From positions 682,001 through 746,000 of the forward strand of contig MU008156.1 in the NCBI GenBank assembly GCA_010909165.1: a DNA stretch of 64,000 nucleotides. Reading direction: 5' to 3'. How positions within the stretch are numbered: the stretch's first letter is position 1; every line of letters begins with the position of its first letter. Made by a program: the position numbers and the translations under genes. The DNA is from Anthoceros angustus (Eukaryota; Streptophyta; Anthocerotopsida; Anthocerotales; Anthocerotaceae). Below the pieces are notes generated by a model. It was not told the DNA's origin. It saw only the letters and a program-made list of their open reading frames with translations, and did not search any database. This document shows positions 21,710-33,710 of this stretch, in pieces.

Positions 21710-21884
21710 AGTCCTGACGGGCTTACGTGTAAACATGTTAGAAAGCCTGACGGGGTGCACATGGAGCCCAACCCTACCAGATTCCTGCCAAATGCATCGT
21801 ATGCGCATTGCACACTGCTACCTACTCATCACATTCCGAGTTTCACATGCCGAGGACTGATCGAAGGACGATGGATGTCAGAGG

Positions 21885-21891
21885 TATATAA
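21885..21891 (+). promoter_or_regulatory. TATA box of the lipid-transfer-like gene
   Basis: TATATAA lies 73 bp before the ATG at 21964, which would give a 5' leader of about 40-45 bases. The next 70 bp have no upstream ATG before the chosen start. Confidence 0.6.
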
Positions 21892-21963
21892 CAGCAGCAT
21901 ACGAAGTCGCCGGCAACATCACGAAGTCTCGCTCGCCCTTTGCCAGTAACCAGAGAAAACACC

Positions 21964-22278
21964 ATGGCTCGTTACAGTGACGCCGCGAGCAGGCTTACCG
22001 TGGGTATCTTTCTGGTGCTGGTGGTCTATTTCAACAGCCATCTGGTAGCAGCGGACGAACCATGCGATATGGCATCACTGGCCATGGCTTGTGTCACGAA
22101 CGGAGGCGTTTCTGACAGACCCTCAGACACCTGCTGCAACTCCATCAATGGGGCAGGCCTCCCCTGCCTCTGCAATGTTCTGAAGAGGATCAACATTCCT
22201 TCCAGTAGTCCCCTCATTGCCAGCTACGTCTCTGCGTGCAACGTTCCAGTGCCCAGCGGTTACGCGTGTCCCAAATGA
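21964..22278 (+). CDS. Secreted eight-cysteine protein (non-specific lipid-transfer type)
   Basis: A single-exon gene of 104 residues. Residues 1-30 form a signal peptide (VGIFLVLVVYF core, cleavage likely after VAA). The mature part has the eight-cysteine pattern of the LTP/2S-albumin/trypsin-inhibitor fold: Cys34, 43, 57, 58, 68, 70, 92, 102, with spacing C-8-C-13-CC-9-C-1-C-21-C-9-C. Leu69 sits inside the CxC pair, a hydrophobic residue typical of type 2/DIR1-like LTPs. The start at 21964 was chosen because it has an ACCATGG context and puts the signal peptide at the N-terminus; a TATA box lies 73 bp upstream. Such proteins bind lipids in the apoplast. No GPI-anchor tail is seen. The exact subtype is uncertain. 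Confidence 0.88.
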   Translation: MARYSDAASRLTVGIFLVLVVYFNSHLVAADEPCDMASLAMACVTNGGVSDRPSDTCCNSINGAGLPCLCNVLKRINIPSSSPLIASYVSACNVPVPSGYACPK

Positions 22279-22890
22279 TCTCTTGTGCTTCCTTGGTTGC
22301 ACTCACAGAAGTCAGCGAACACCACTGCGTTTGTTTCCTACAACAGCTTCAAGACAGGGATGCAACTCCACGGAGAACTGGCCTCTAGTATGTTCTCAGC
22401 ATAGTTTTAGCAGGACCTTGTTGATGTCCGAATTATGACTAGGAGGTAGCCACATACCCACTGTTCTTGTCTCTCCCTATGCTGGCTTTTGCCTTGACTG
22501 TATGACGTACCGGCTCTATAAGGCATACAAAATCTAAACTGTAAGCACAAACATGACCACAAAGGTGCGAGTCACTTGATCCAAAACCGCAGGCGACCTT
22601 CTAATTTCCGTGCAGGTGTACGTGTCCCTTAAACACCTGCATGTCTCGAGTGAGACACCATGAAGTGTCACACTTGAGATATATACCCCCTTCGACTGGT
22701 CGCTCGCTTTAATCGCAGTTGGAAACGAAGTCCTAGGCTGCACCGACTGCCTCACGCAGACTCACTCCGAAGTGAATTTTCCGCCTGTTTATTGCAGGCA
22801 TGATCGTGCTCCTAATCCACCTGGGAATTGCACGGTTCCAACTTTGCAATGTTCTGTGTCTGCTGATTCCGCCCCTTCAGAACTAATCAG
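22279..22890. other. Intergenic stretch without a gene
   Basis: No coding frame is recognised. At about 22663 there is a short palindrome (AAGTGTCACACTT). From 22853 to 22880 a 28-bp segment matches the far side of the adjacent copia insertion (27918-27945); see the findings. Confidence 0.6.
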
Positions 22891-23072
22891 TGTTAGAATG
22901 ATAGCAAGCTAGGGCACTAGTTGGGGCACGTTTCAATTTAAGCATCCACCAGACACATGTCGAACAGTTACGGTCAAGCACCGTTTCACTTTAATACTTC
23001 ATACGCTTTACTTGTACACACTCATTTTCTAATTAATTCAGCGATGTGATTGATTACCATCAAATTATTTCA
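22891..23072 (+). repeat. 5' LTR of the plus-strand copia element
   Basis: Starts TGTTAGAATGATAGCAAGC and ends ATTATTTCA, i.e. TG...CA ends. It matches 27703-27890 along its whole length, with scattered substitutions. Confidence 0.9.
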
Positions 23073-23085
23073 TAGTATCAGAGCC
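23073..23085 (+). other. Primer binding site (initiator tRNA-Met type)
   Basis: TAGTATCAGAGCC directly follows the LTR. The usual plant copia site is TGGTATCAGAGC, complementary to the 3' end of tRNA-iMet; there is one change at the second base. Confidence 0.85.
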
Positions 23086-26000
23086 ATGTGCAGTGCAGAC
23101 CCATGCCTGGCTCTCAAAGGCGACAGCGCTTACTAAGAAGAGCTAACAGAATCTACTAGCAATTAGAATTGCAGAGGAAACTCAGAGAATATGCCTATCT
23201 TAAAGAGGCAAACGAAAATCTATCCGCACCCTATGAGACTCTCTACTTCACAAATTAACCATCCTTGAACGAGCGCACTCAAGTCCTGCACGAACCCAAA
23301 GAACATATAGAGTCTTAATTACACTGCACCTAGACGTCACTTGTCTTCTAACACAAACTGCTATCTGCCTCTAAACCCCAAATCCACACAATGTCTTCCT
23401 CTGGATCTGTCTATCCAAGGAAGGCCACTTCGATGGTCAGTAGCACAACTTCCTTACCTGGAAATTCAAAATCACCAATATATTAAAGGTGAAGAAATTA
23501 TGGGACTACGTGGGTGGAACCGGCTCTCCACCAGTGGCTACACCTCGCCCAGCAAGCGCTAGTGCAACACCTGCACAAATAGAGGAATGAGAAGAGAAGA
23601 ATCAGCAGGCGAAAAACGTTTTATGCAAGGAATGAGACTAGGAAATGTGAAGCAACTAGAGGGCACAGAAACTGCAGCCCAAGCATGGAAACAGCTCCAT
23701 AATATATATGCCGCATCCGACATCATGCACACCATGCACACTATTAAAAATTACTTCACACTCAGGATGTGGGAAGGAGATCAGGTGGATGCACATACCA
23801 TGATCTTTATAAGCTGGATTGCGAAATTCCAAGCTTCACCATAACAGAAGACCTCTCAGCTGCTATATTATTCACCACATTACTTGAATCCTGGATCTCC
23901 ATGGTGCAATCCTTACAAGGAGTAACACCACTCACGATAAATAAGGTTATAAGCGCAATGTTAATGGAAGAAGGGAGAAGAAAGGTATTTGCCACTTCCT
24001 TTGGTGGCGAATCCTCCAATGCTGCGTATTTCCCTAGAAGAGGAAGACTCCAGGGCCGAGGCAAACCTAATTTTAGAGGGTAGACATCTAGAGGCAGAGG
24101 ATTTTACCCACAAGGAAGAGGCAACCCCAATCCTAGCTGGAGAAAAGTATGCAACCACTGTAAGATACCAAGTCATCTTTACGAGGAATGCCGGAAAAGA
24201 ATCGCAGACAACCATTACAGAAGGGACAGGCCAGAATCATCAGGACAACTTGCACTAACCATGAAGCGACATTCCAAAGCATTTCTATGCCTATGAAACT
24301 CCAGGACCGACTTACCACTTGCGGCCCTCGTCGCTTCATGTCTAGCTGCTCACAGTCAGCACTCATGGTACATCGATTCAAGGGCATCGCAACACATGAC
24401 CCCACATAGGGAATATTTCAGAGAGTTTACACCCTCTAAGCGTCCTCATTTTGTCAGCCTGGGTGACGACACACAACACACGATTGAAGGGCAAGAATCA
24501 ATAGATTTAAATTTAAAGCCAGGAAGCACTAGTGCTTCCTGGCTCCCAGGAAGCACTAGTGCACAGGGTACCACATGCAGGAAGTACTTGCCCAGTGCCA
24601 GGACTAAAACTTACTCTCAGTGCGCAAGCTTGATGAGTTTGAATGCTATGTCTGCTTTGGTGAGGGTCACTGCATCATTGAGACACCCCAAGGAGAGCTG
24701 CTCGCTACTAGAAATCTTCAAAGTGACGACCTTTACCATCTCAACATGGACACAACTCAGAATCTTGCCCTCTTACTTTCTGCTGCGACCAAGCACTGTA
24801 AATCATACTTATGGCATGCAAGGCTTGGCCACATTGGAGTGTAGAGAATGAAGTAGATGCTGTCTGCAGGTGCAACTAAAGGCTTCCTACTCATCAGCGT
24901 CAAGGAGTTCGGGACATGCGAGGCATGTTTGCTCGGAAAAGCCACGGTGCTCCATTTCCCACATCTACAGCCAGGTCTACCAAAAGACTAGAGTTAGTAC
25001 ACTCAGATATCTGCGGCCCATTCAAGAGATCAATCCATGGCTACCTATAATTCATGCTGATTATAGACAACATGAGTCGATTCAATGTACTCTACCTGCT
25101 GAGGCATAAGTCCCAGGCACTTACCTGTTTTCAGGAGTACACAACCTAGGCCGAGAAGCAAACTTTAGAACCACTCCTCACCATACGCCTAGATGGAGGA
25201 GGAAAATATGGCTCGAATGCCTTCCTGCAGTTTTGCAAGTCCCATGGGATCAGCAGATAAGTTATTACTCCGCACACACCTCAGCAAAACGGGGGATCTT
25301 AACAAATAAACAGAACAGTTCTGGACTACGGAATGACCATGCTAATCCACATACACCTACCAAAAACTTTTTGGCTAAAAGCCATGGCTCACGCAATCTA
25401 TCTGCTCAACATGTCCGTTACAGCTGCTCTTCCACAACAGACACTGGTCCATACGAAGTTTGGACAGGGCACAAACGAGATATTTCAAACCTCAGGGTCT
25501 TCGGCTCTCTAGTATATGCACACGTACCAAAGGCCACGAGAACCAAGTTAGAAAACCATGCCTGCAAGCACATATTCGTAGGCTTCACCAATGGGATTAA
25601 GGGCTTTAAGATCATGCATCCAAAGGCCCACAAGGTCACCACTCACAGGGATGTGACCTTCCTAGAAGACATGCAAGGCTCAGCGACAGTGGGAGCACCA
25701 CAACATTCAGACCTGGACGATATCGACGACGACATCCTCATGGGTGCAGATTCACCTACACAACAACCACACACAAGTCAGGCGCAGCCTGCACAATTAG
25801 CTCCCTGCCTGTAGCATCGGCAAACCTCGGCTCCTACCGATGAAGCCATCATCTTTGGCGATTTCAACGAGGAGGAGATCGCCCCCTCACTGTTTATGCA
25901 GCCCGTGGCCTCCAGCCCCGGCCGTCGCCCACAGCCTACAGGAGGAGACCACGACGGCTCAGGTTCGGACATTGGAGGCTCTCCCTCCAGCGCACAAGCG

Positions 26001-27702
26001 GCTCAACCACCAGCAGCATCTGCTCCCAACTCTGGTCGGAGCGCACAACGGAGGGCTATCCACGCTCCTTAGATCAGCGCACTCCAGGTGCACATCAAGC
26101 AGACCCAATCTTGGCCATCAGTCTTAGCCCCACGGCGTGGAGGAGGACGCACTTCTCCGCTTGCGAGCCAGAGACTCTTTAGGCTCACGAACAGGTGCTC
26201 CTTCTCGGCCATACATCTAGATATTTTCCAAGATATGGATAATGAGCAATTCTCCGCGCTCGGCAGGCATACACACCGTACGAATGCAGGTACTATACGG
26301 AGGTATTCCCCTTCTAATTGGAGGGACTCTAAAATGAATTTGGCATATTGCTTATCTACCGCTATTGATCAATTCGTACCCGCTAATTACCGTGAGGCTA
26401 TTTCATGTCACGAAAGGGAAAATTGAAAAATTTTCATTAAATCAGAATTAGATTCACTTAAGGCTAATAAAATTTGGACTCTTACCACCTTACCTCTAGA
26501 TAGAAAATTAGTAGGATCTAAGTGGATTTAAGATCAAGCTAAATGTAGACGGCAGCATAGAGAGGTATAAAGCTAGGCTCGTGGTAAAAGGGTACTCACA
26601 GGTTAATGGTTACACTCGGATAGCAACATCTACATTAGAAGATCCGATAATCATTTCATCGTGCTAGGAGTCTACGTAGATGATATCGTGCTTAAGTCTA
26701 ATTCTAAGGACATGATAGAAGAAACTAGGTTAATGCTTTCAAAGAAGTTCGCTATGACCACATGCAGGGGCCTAGTCTAGGGATTCAAGTTCTTAGACAT
26801 AGAAAAACTAGTAGCCTATTTATTCATCAATCAAAATATATTCAGGAGATTCTAACTAAGTATAAAATGCCATAAACTAAACCCATATCTTCAGCAATGG
26901 AAGTCAACCTCAAACTTAATACAGCCGATGAGCGACATGGTCAGTACTCCAACACCAATGAGCTTCCCTACTCCTCAGCCGTAGGGAGCCTTATGTATCT
27001 TGTGGTCTGCATAATACTCGACTTGGTGTTTTCAGTGGGAGTCTTATCATAATTTCTAGCTAACCCCACACAAGACCATTGGAAAGCTGTTAAGCGTGTT
27101 TGTAGATACCTTTGGGCTACTTTAGATTTAGAACTTCTATCTCAATCACACACCAAGCAAGACGAGCCCCTTCAGCTCGTAGGTTTCAGCGACGCCGATT
27201 GGGCTGAAAAACTTAATGATAGGAGGAGCACTAGCAGCTATGTCTACCTACTTGGAGGTACAACAACCAGCTGGAGCAACAAAAGACAACAAGTTGTAGC
27301 TCTTAGCTCAACAGAAGCAGAGCATTGTTCCTTAACTCACGCTGGCAAGGAAGGTATTTGGAAGTTGCTAGAACTATCAGAACTAGGGGAACTACAACAT
27401 ATTTCTAGACCTCTTCATTGCGACAATCAGGCAGCCATCTCACTTACTTGTGACCCAAAGTTCCACGCGCGTACCAAACACGTGGGAGTACAATTTCAGT
27501 ATATCAGAAAGGTAGTTGAGGACGGGAAATTTGAAGTGGGCCTCTTCTTCCTGACTGAAAAATAGTTGCCGACGTACTTACCAAGGCTCTTACTACAGCT
27601 AAGCATCAACAACACTCAGCAACATTGGGATTAAGAAGATTATTTTGAAGTCAATAATCAAGCCCAAAATAATCAAACTAGTGTCCGCTTACTAAGTGGG
27701 AG

Positions 27703-27890
27703 TGTTAAAATGATAGCAAGCTAGGGCACTAGGTAGGGCACGTTTCAATTTAAGCATCCAATAGACACATGTTGAACGGTTACGGTCAAGCACCGTTTCA
27801 CTTTCATACTTCAGACACTTTGCTTGTACACACACTTATTCTCTGATCAATCCAGCGATGTAACTGATTACCATCGAATTATTTTACTCA
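27703..27890 (+). repeat. 3' LTR of the plus-strand copia element
   Basis: Starts TGTTAAAATGATAGCAAGC after the purine tract and ends near ACTCA. The exact last base is uncertain because the end differs slightly from the left LTR (ATTATTTTACTCA against ATTATTTCA). I did not find a clean five-base target duplication. Confidence 0.88.
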
Positions 27891-27892
27891 GA

Positions 27893-28030
27893 ATGTCGGC
27901 AGACCTCTCAGCCAAGGCATCTGTGTCTGCTGATCCCGCCCCTTCAAGCTTGAGGAGGCACTCCCAGGAGAAACGAGGCATTTTATTTTTGAGACTAACA
28001 TCGCTCAACTTTAATGTTGCTTTCTAGATG
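27893..28030 (+). pseudogene. RH50-like helicase pseudogene, left part (end of exon 2)
   Basis: Encodes [18 protein letters not shown] and continues through CGAGGCATTTTATTTTTGAGACT. This aligns with exon 2 of the intact helicase gene on the opposite strand (about 50794-50930, residues [10 protein letters not shown] and onwards). The frame is broken. It stops at about 28030, where a copia LTR begins; the next part of the same gene copy appears at 36400. Confidence 0.85.
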
Positions 28031-28225
28031 TAGGAAATTAGGCAGGCCAGGATGCATTAGGCATAGAGAAGAGAGAATAGTTATTCAACAGTGAGCACGC
28101 AATCGGTCTTCCGTTGCATGCTGCCTCTTGGTGAAGAGGTGTGAGTCTCCTCTAAACGGTGTTTGTGCCTAATTGCCATGCTGGTTAATAGCTCTGCTAA
28201 CATAAGATGTCTGCATATTCTAATA
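28029..28225 (-). repeat. LTR of a minus-strand copia element (3' LTR)
   Basis: Read on the minus strand it starts TATTAGAATATGCAG just after a polypurine tract (TCAGGGGAAG) and ends near ATTTCCTACA. Related LTR sequence occurs at about 30690-30865, 32236-32405 and 60495-60759. Confidence 0.75.
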
Positions 28226-29835
28226 CTTCCCCTGAGATGCGACATGTTAGTGGAATGGGCATTAGTCTCCAAATCAAAGTCTAGATCAAAGTCTTGAGCG
28301 CAGCATAGGCTTTCGGTTCCATGACGTCATCTCTCCCTAAGTGGACGGCTCCTCCTCAAATCGATGGCCAGGATGAAGAGGTGCACATGGACGGCGAGCT
28401 GCAGCCACTTCACAGACAATGGTGCTTGCTCCCGTGCTACCTTCCCCCAAGGGCCATGCGAAGGTTGGAACGGACGAGACGAGGCCGGCAGACAACTCGG
28501 AAAGGGGGAGAAGTTAGTATGAGGCTTCACGGGGCAGCGAAGATAAACATTCCGGCTATGTTCAATTTCCTTCAACAACAGGAAGGAAGAGCAGAACCGA
28601 GAACAAAGAGCCTACCGAACGGAGGACAAGTGGCAATAAGGTGGTGAGAGGAATCAAAAAGTCTACACTGGTCCGAAGCAAACGAAAAGGTGTAGCCGGA
28701 CTCAAGAGCTTGATCGACGGTTATGATGTTCCTGGTCAAGTGAGGAACGTAAAGCACGTTAGGGAAAGCTATTACCTCATCGTCGGGCAAAATGATGGTC
28801 ATTGTACCTGAGCCCTGTATGGCGTAGTGAGAATGATCGCTAAGATGAACAGAGGTTGTAACTTGTGCTGGGTTGGAAGGAGATGTACAAATCTCAGAGG
28901 CTCGTCATGTGGTGGGTTGCACCTGTATCGACAAACTCAATGTGGAAATCCAACAATGGGTTAGAGCATGTGAGAAACAAATGAGCGCCGTGAGTGATGG
29001 TGCTGGCAGAGGGTGGCTCCCTTATGTCTGCTTGTCTCTTGAGGCAATCACGTTGGTGATGTCCAAGCTGCAAGCAGTAGAAGCAATTCCCTATCTTGCG
29101 CTTGTTATTAGGGTGAGGGGCTAGGGGGTTGCCCTTGCCGAATCCTCCAAAGTACCGCCCTCGATAAGGGCCGGGCCTACCCCGGGTGAAGAGAGTGATA
29201 TCTTCGGGGGCTGCGGTATGGGCTGCCTTCCACCGCTGCTTCTTTTGTTTCAACGGCGAGATAGTCTCGTCCAACGGCCTTGGATTCGTCGTTTGCGTCA
29301 TTACCAAAGCTAACCATGAAGGGGGCATGCTCTACAGCATTTGCACAGAAGCATCGTGGTCGGACACGGTGGTGCCCGCCAACTCCACTGAATCCTTTAA
29401 GTTCATGAACTTGTTCACGAACTGCTCAACCAATTCGTTCTCTAACATACGGAGGTTGTAGAACTCCCGTGTCAAGAAACACTTATTCACGGCATTGTCG
29501 AGGACATACTTCTTCTTCAAGATGTCCCCAGCCTCCTCGGAGGTTGGCAGATGCCGAACCACGCTCAGCTGAGAATCCTTCACATAGAGTAGGATGTTTG
29601 CTCATGCCCTACGATCTTTTGAGTCCCATTCGGACTTGTTTCCAAAGCTTGTCACGGGGGTATGGACGATTTTGCCTCCCAGTGTCGCAGGTGGAGTGAC
29701 AAGCCTCCCGATCCGACAATGCTAAATAGGTCTTCTCAAAGTAGAAACACCTCAAATTTGCGACTCCAAGGAGAGTAATTAATACCATCAAAGAAATTAA
29801 CGAGCTTGCTTACGGAATTGGAGGATGTCATTTGT
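28226..29835 (-). mobile_element. Minus-strand copia element, gag and protease region (truncated)
   Basis: On the minus strand from 29829: MTSSNSVSKLVNFFDG (gag start), a gag domain at 29583-29332 (FYNLRMLENELVEQFVNKFM), a CCHC zinc knuckle at about 29060-29020 (CFYCLQLGHHQRDC) and the aspartic protease motif FVDTGATHHMTS at about 28935-28900. Sequence after this (28800-28570) still resembles the copia linker (PNVLYVPHLTRNIITV). Integrase, reverse transcriptase and RNase H are missing: the element jumps directly to a non-coding stretch and the LTR. Stops and shifts interrupt gag. Confidence 0.88.
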
Positions 29836-31117
29836 AGAGAAAGGACCACTTAAAAGATAATACCTAACACTAATGATAATCACCTAAGAAAAATAGTTAG
29901 GTGGTAGCTAATAATTCAATACGATAGAGTATTGAAGATAGCTATGGGAGGTGAGGGAAGTGATTTAATGAAGGAAATGGTATCCTATTAGGAAACAAAT
30001 AAGATAGTGGAAAAGTGGAGGCAAGGTTCTCGAGAGGGGAGGGTTGGTTGCCCCCAAACACCGGTCAAACCGGTAGGAGCGCACCGCCTGCGCCCGCCGC
30101 TTGATGATTGGGCGCGCTGCTCGCATGCCGCACCGTTCACCGCAAGTCGCCGATGTGACCGTGGTGGGGCATCGACGCATCCCTCCCCGCCTCCCTCCCG
30201 GCACCGGTTTGCCCCGCACGCCGATTGCGAGCGGGCATGGGCAGCTGGCGTGAGCGACGCTGCGGCCTCGCCTACTAACTCCAGCGCATGGCGATGGGTG
30301 CCACGAAATTCCTCGTGAAAATTATCGAATCCTCTGGGATGCCTGCGCCAAGGGCCTTAGTTGGTGTGCACATATGTTGAGACTTTTGGGATGGATTGGT
30401 CCTCAACCGTGACCCGTGAGAGGGGCATTTGGGTCTTAGACAAAGGCATGACGATAATCTCACAATTTCTTCACTTGATGGCAAAATTTGGATCGGATTG
30501 TTGGCTGTGTCACCTAGGCCGTCGGATAGATCGCCAAGGCTAAGGCATCAAATCCTACAAGTTCTTTTGGCAAATCCCGTTTCAAAGTGGTGCTTGTGGG
30601 CGTCTAGAGGCATTCACCCGTGTTCATGAATGTCGTGAGGCCTACAGAGGATATGCAGGACTACATTCTCAACCCCGCTGGTGATAGCATAAAGGAAATC
30701 GAGCTAGGATGCCTCTAGGTAGATAGATGAGAGAATAGTTATTCAAGAGTGAGCAAACAGTCGGTCCTATGTTGCTTGCTATCTCCTAGTGAAGAGCTGT
30801 GAGTCTTCTCCTCCAAACGGTGTATGTGCCTAACTTTATGCTGGCTAATGCATATTCCAATGGGGGTTTCAAACTTATGTAAAACGAGGCTGATATCGAA
30901 ATGCGAACTTGTGCGTATCAACTCTCATATGCAAAGAAATGCACGCTGATATCGCGAAATCATATCCACATGCCCGACCCTGCTGGATATTTATATCAAC
31001 TAAGCCGGGTCGCGATATCAATGTTCGATGCCGGGACAGGGGTGCTTGCAAGCACCCCGGTTACACGCAACTTGTTTTTAGTTCGAGCCAAGTTGTTGGC
31101 CATGGTGCCACCTCCAT
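29596..31117 (-). repeat. 1.5-kb tandem duplication, copy 1 (gag start, leader, LTR)
   Basis: This segment and 31118-32655 are direct copies. Both contain, in plus orientation, CGATCTTTTGAGTCCCATTC, the gag start region, a GC-rich leader, the LTR-like part (copy 1 about 30690-30865) and end in CATGGTGCCACCTCCATGC. It is the 5' end of the minus-strand copia plus flank, duplicated head to tail. Confidence 0.9.
30690..30865 (-). repeat. LTR-like segment inside duplication copy 1
   Basis: Matches the LTR at 28029-28225 in order (GGATGC, GAGAGAATAGTTATTCAA, AGTGAGCA, GGTGTATGTGCCTAA, GCATATTCCAAT) but is more diverged, with gaps. Confidence 0.7.
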
Positions 31118-32655
31118 GCCCTCACGATCTTTTGAGTCCCATTCGGACTTGTTTCCAAAGCTTGTCACGGGGGTATGGACGATTTTGCCTCCCAGTGTCG
31201 CAGGTGGAGTGACAAGCCTCGGCTCAGTCCCGTCGACAATGCTAAATAGGTCTTCTCAAAGTAGAAACACCTCAAATTTGCGACTCCAAGGAGAGTAATT
31301 AATACCATCAAAGAAATTAACGAGCTTGCTTACGGAATTGGAGGATGTCATTTGTAGAGAAAGGACCACTTAAAAGATAATACCTAACACTAATGATAAT
31401 CACCTAAGAAAAATAGTTAGGTGGTAGCTAATAATTCAATACGATAGAGTATTGAAGATAGCTATGGGAGGTGAGGGAAGTGATTTAATGAAGGAAATGG
31501 TATCCTATTAGGAAACAAATAAGATAGTGGAAAAGTGGAGGCAAGGTTCTCGAGAGGGAGGGTTGGTTGCCCCAAACACCGGTCAAACCGGTAGGAGCGC
31601 ACCGCCTGCGCCCGCCGCTTGATGATTGGGCGCTGCTCAGATGCCGCGCCGTTCACCGCAAGTCGCCGGATGTGACCTGGGTGACCGCATCCCTCCCCCG
31701 CCTCCCTCCCGGCACCGGTTTGCCCCGTCGATTGGCGGCGGGCATGGGCCGATTGGCCGCCGTGAGCGAGCGCGACGCGTGCCCTGCCTACTAACTCCAG
31801 CGCATGGCGATGGGTGCCACGAAATTCCTCAGGAAAATTATCGAATCCTACAGCGGGATGCCGGTCGCCAAGGGCGCCTTAGTTGGTGTGCACATATGTT
31901 GAGACTTTTGGGATGGATTGGTCCTCAACCGTGACCCGTGAGAGGGGCATTTGGGTCTTAGACAAAGGCATGACGATAATCTCACAATTTCTTCACTTGA
32001 TGGCAAAATTTGGACTGGATTGTTGGCCACAGGTGTCACCTAGGCCGTCGGATAGATCGCCAAGGCTAAGGCATCAAATCCTACAAGTTCTTTTGGCAAA
32101 TCCCCGTTTCAAAGTGGTGCTTGTGGGCCAGTCTAGAGGCATTCACCCGGTGTTCATGAATGTCAGGTGAGGCCTACGGCGAGGATATGCAGGGACTACA
32201 TTCTCAACCCTGCTTTGCAGATAGCATAAAGGAAATCAGGCAGGCTAGGATGCCTCTAGGTAGATAGATGAGAGAATAGTTATTCAAGAGTGAGCAAACA
32301 GTCGGTCCTATGTTGCTTGCTATCTCCTAGTGAAGAGCTGTGAGTCTTCTCCTCCAAACGGTGTATGTGCCTAACTTTATGCTGGCTAATGCATATTCCA
32401 ATGGGGGTTTCAAACTTATGTAAAGAGGTCGATATCGAATGCGAACTTGTGCGTATCAACTCTCATATGCAAAGAAATGCACGCTGATATCGCGAAATCA
32501 TATCCACATGCCCGACCCTGCTGGATATTTATATCAACTAAGCCGGGTCGCGATATCAATGTTCGATGCCGGGACAGGGGTGCTTGCAAGCACCCCGGTT
32601 ACACGCAACTTGTTTTTAGTTCGAGCCAAGTTGTTGGCCATGGTGCCACCTCCAT
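31118..32655 (-). repeat. 1.5-kb tandem duplication, copy 2
   Basis: Second direct copy of 29596-31117. Differences are a mixture of short gaps (most in the GC-rich part 31550-31800) and rare substitutions. The junction lies within CCTCCATGCCCTCACGATC. Confidence 0.9.
32236..32410 (-). repeat. LTR-like segment inside duplication copy 2
   Basis: Same sequence as 30690-30865, including GCAGGCTAGGATGCC at its start in plus orientation, which is closer to the LTR at 28029 than copy 1 is. Confidence 0.7.
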
Positions 32656-32834
32656 GCTGCAATGCCAAGGTCTCCGCCACATTGCAGATGCGTAACTCTG
32701 CCAAGACGCTATCGCCACATTGAGACGCGTGACTCACGCATGCGTTTGGCAAGGCTTCACTTAGCTCTCTTGGCTGCTACTGGCTGCAATTTTGTGGGTG
32801 CTCTTCCTTTGGCTGAACGGGTCTTCTAGCAAAC

Positions 32835-33422
32835 ATGCCATATAGATCAAAGACACAGCAGTTCCTGAGCGACCTTACCAAGTGGATTGCTTTGGCTGCT
32901 GCTGATGACTCATCTTCTGAATCCTCTGAAGATGATGAAGATGTGGCTGGGGATCCTTTTTTCCTCACTTATGCCTCTTGTTATTTATCTGTCCGAGAGC
33001 CTAAGCATCGTTCTGTGCACTTTTTTCTGTGTTCTTTCTCAATAATTGGTGACGACGAATTTAGGTAATTATTTTCTACATCCTACCAAGGCTTCATGTC
33101 GCTCTTTACAGTCCTTGAATGCCATCCAATCTTCAACAATGATTCCAGGAGTTCCCAAACAACCCCAACTTAGCAATTGGCTTTGACCCTCTGTAGGTTA
33201 GGTGCCAACGGCAAGGAGCTAGCGTGGGCAAGATGCAAGCCATATGTGGTGTTGGGCCAGGAATTGTTTTCCTATTCACCAACAAAGTGATAGAAGCTAT
33301 ACTTGCACAATTTCAAGTATGGGTGAAATGGCCTGCTGCAGGACGACGACGTGTGGTTGGTCGTGTCATGCAAGAGGAAGGTTTTCCAGTATTGCATAGG
33401 GGCTCGCCAACACTTGTCTAGC
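32835..33422 (+). mobile_element. PIF/Harbinger-like transposase fragment
   Basis: An ATG at 32835 opens a 77-codon frame with a Ser/Glu/Asp-rich part (SSSESSEDDEDV) and the PFFLTYASCYLSV stretch. After about 150 bp with a possible intron (ending CTCTGTAG at about 33197), a second frame gives MQAICGVGPGIVFLF, VIEAILAQFQVWVKWP and a GFP segment. This order (helix-turn-helix-like, then a WP..GFP region ahead of the first catalytic Asp) resembles plant Harbinger nucleases. The DDE core is missing after 33422, so the piece is truncated and inactive. Confidence 0.6.
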
Positions 33423-33710
33423 CAGGCACACCAAAACATAAGGCATAATTGGGCAGATGCTTCAGCCAAGTGACAATGCGTTCATAATCCTCTTGTTGCA
33501 AATTTGGTTTCTTCCCAATAGCAAGGGCATCTTTCTTTCTCCTTGAATTTGTAGAAAAAGAAGCCGGCAGGTCGGGTTGTCTTAGGAGAATGTACCTCCA
33601 ATATGCATTGGACACGACCTGAACGGAAGAAGGAAAAGACCTTCACTGACCAGGCCTTAGGTAGAGACAAATTACAGTAGGTGTAAACTTGTACACAAGT
33701 GGGGTGCATC

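Larger units (their letters stand above)
22891..27890 (+). mobile_element. Ty1/copia LTR retrotransposon, complete but decayed
   Basis: A 5-kb element with two similar LTRs of about 185 bp, a tRNA-Met-type primer site after the left LTR, and a polypurine tract (AAGTGGGAG) before the right LTR. The internal part reads, in copia order, gag-like sequence (23580-24080), a protease/integrase zone (24400-25650), reverse transcriptase (26400-27060, with VYVDDIV and SKWI) and RNase H (27180-27560, with DADWAEK and LSSTEAEH). Stops and frameshifts interrupt every domain, so it cannot encode its own proteins. A few percent divergence between the LTRs shows it is not a recent insertion. Confidence 0.92.
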
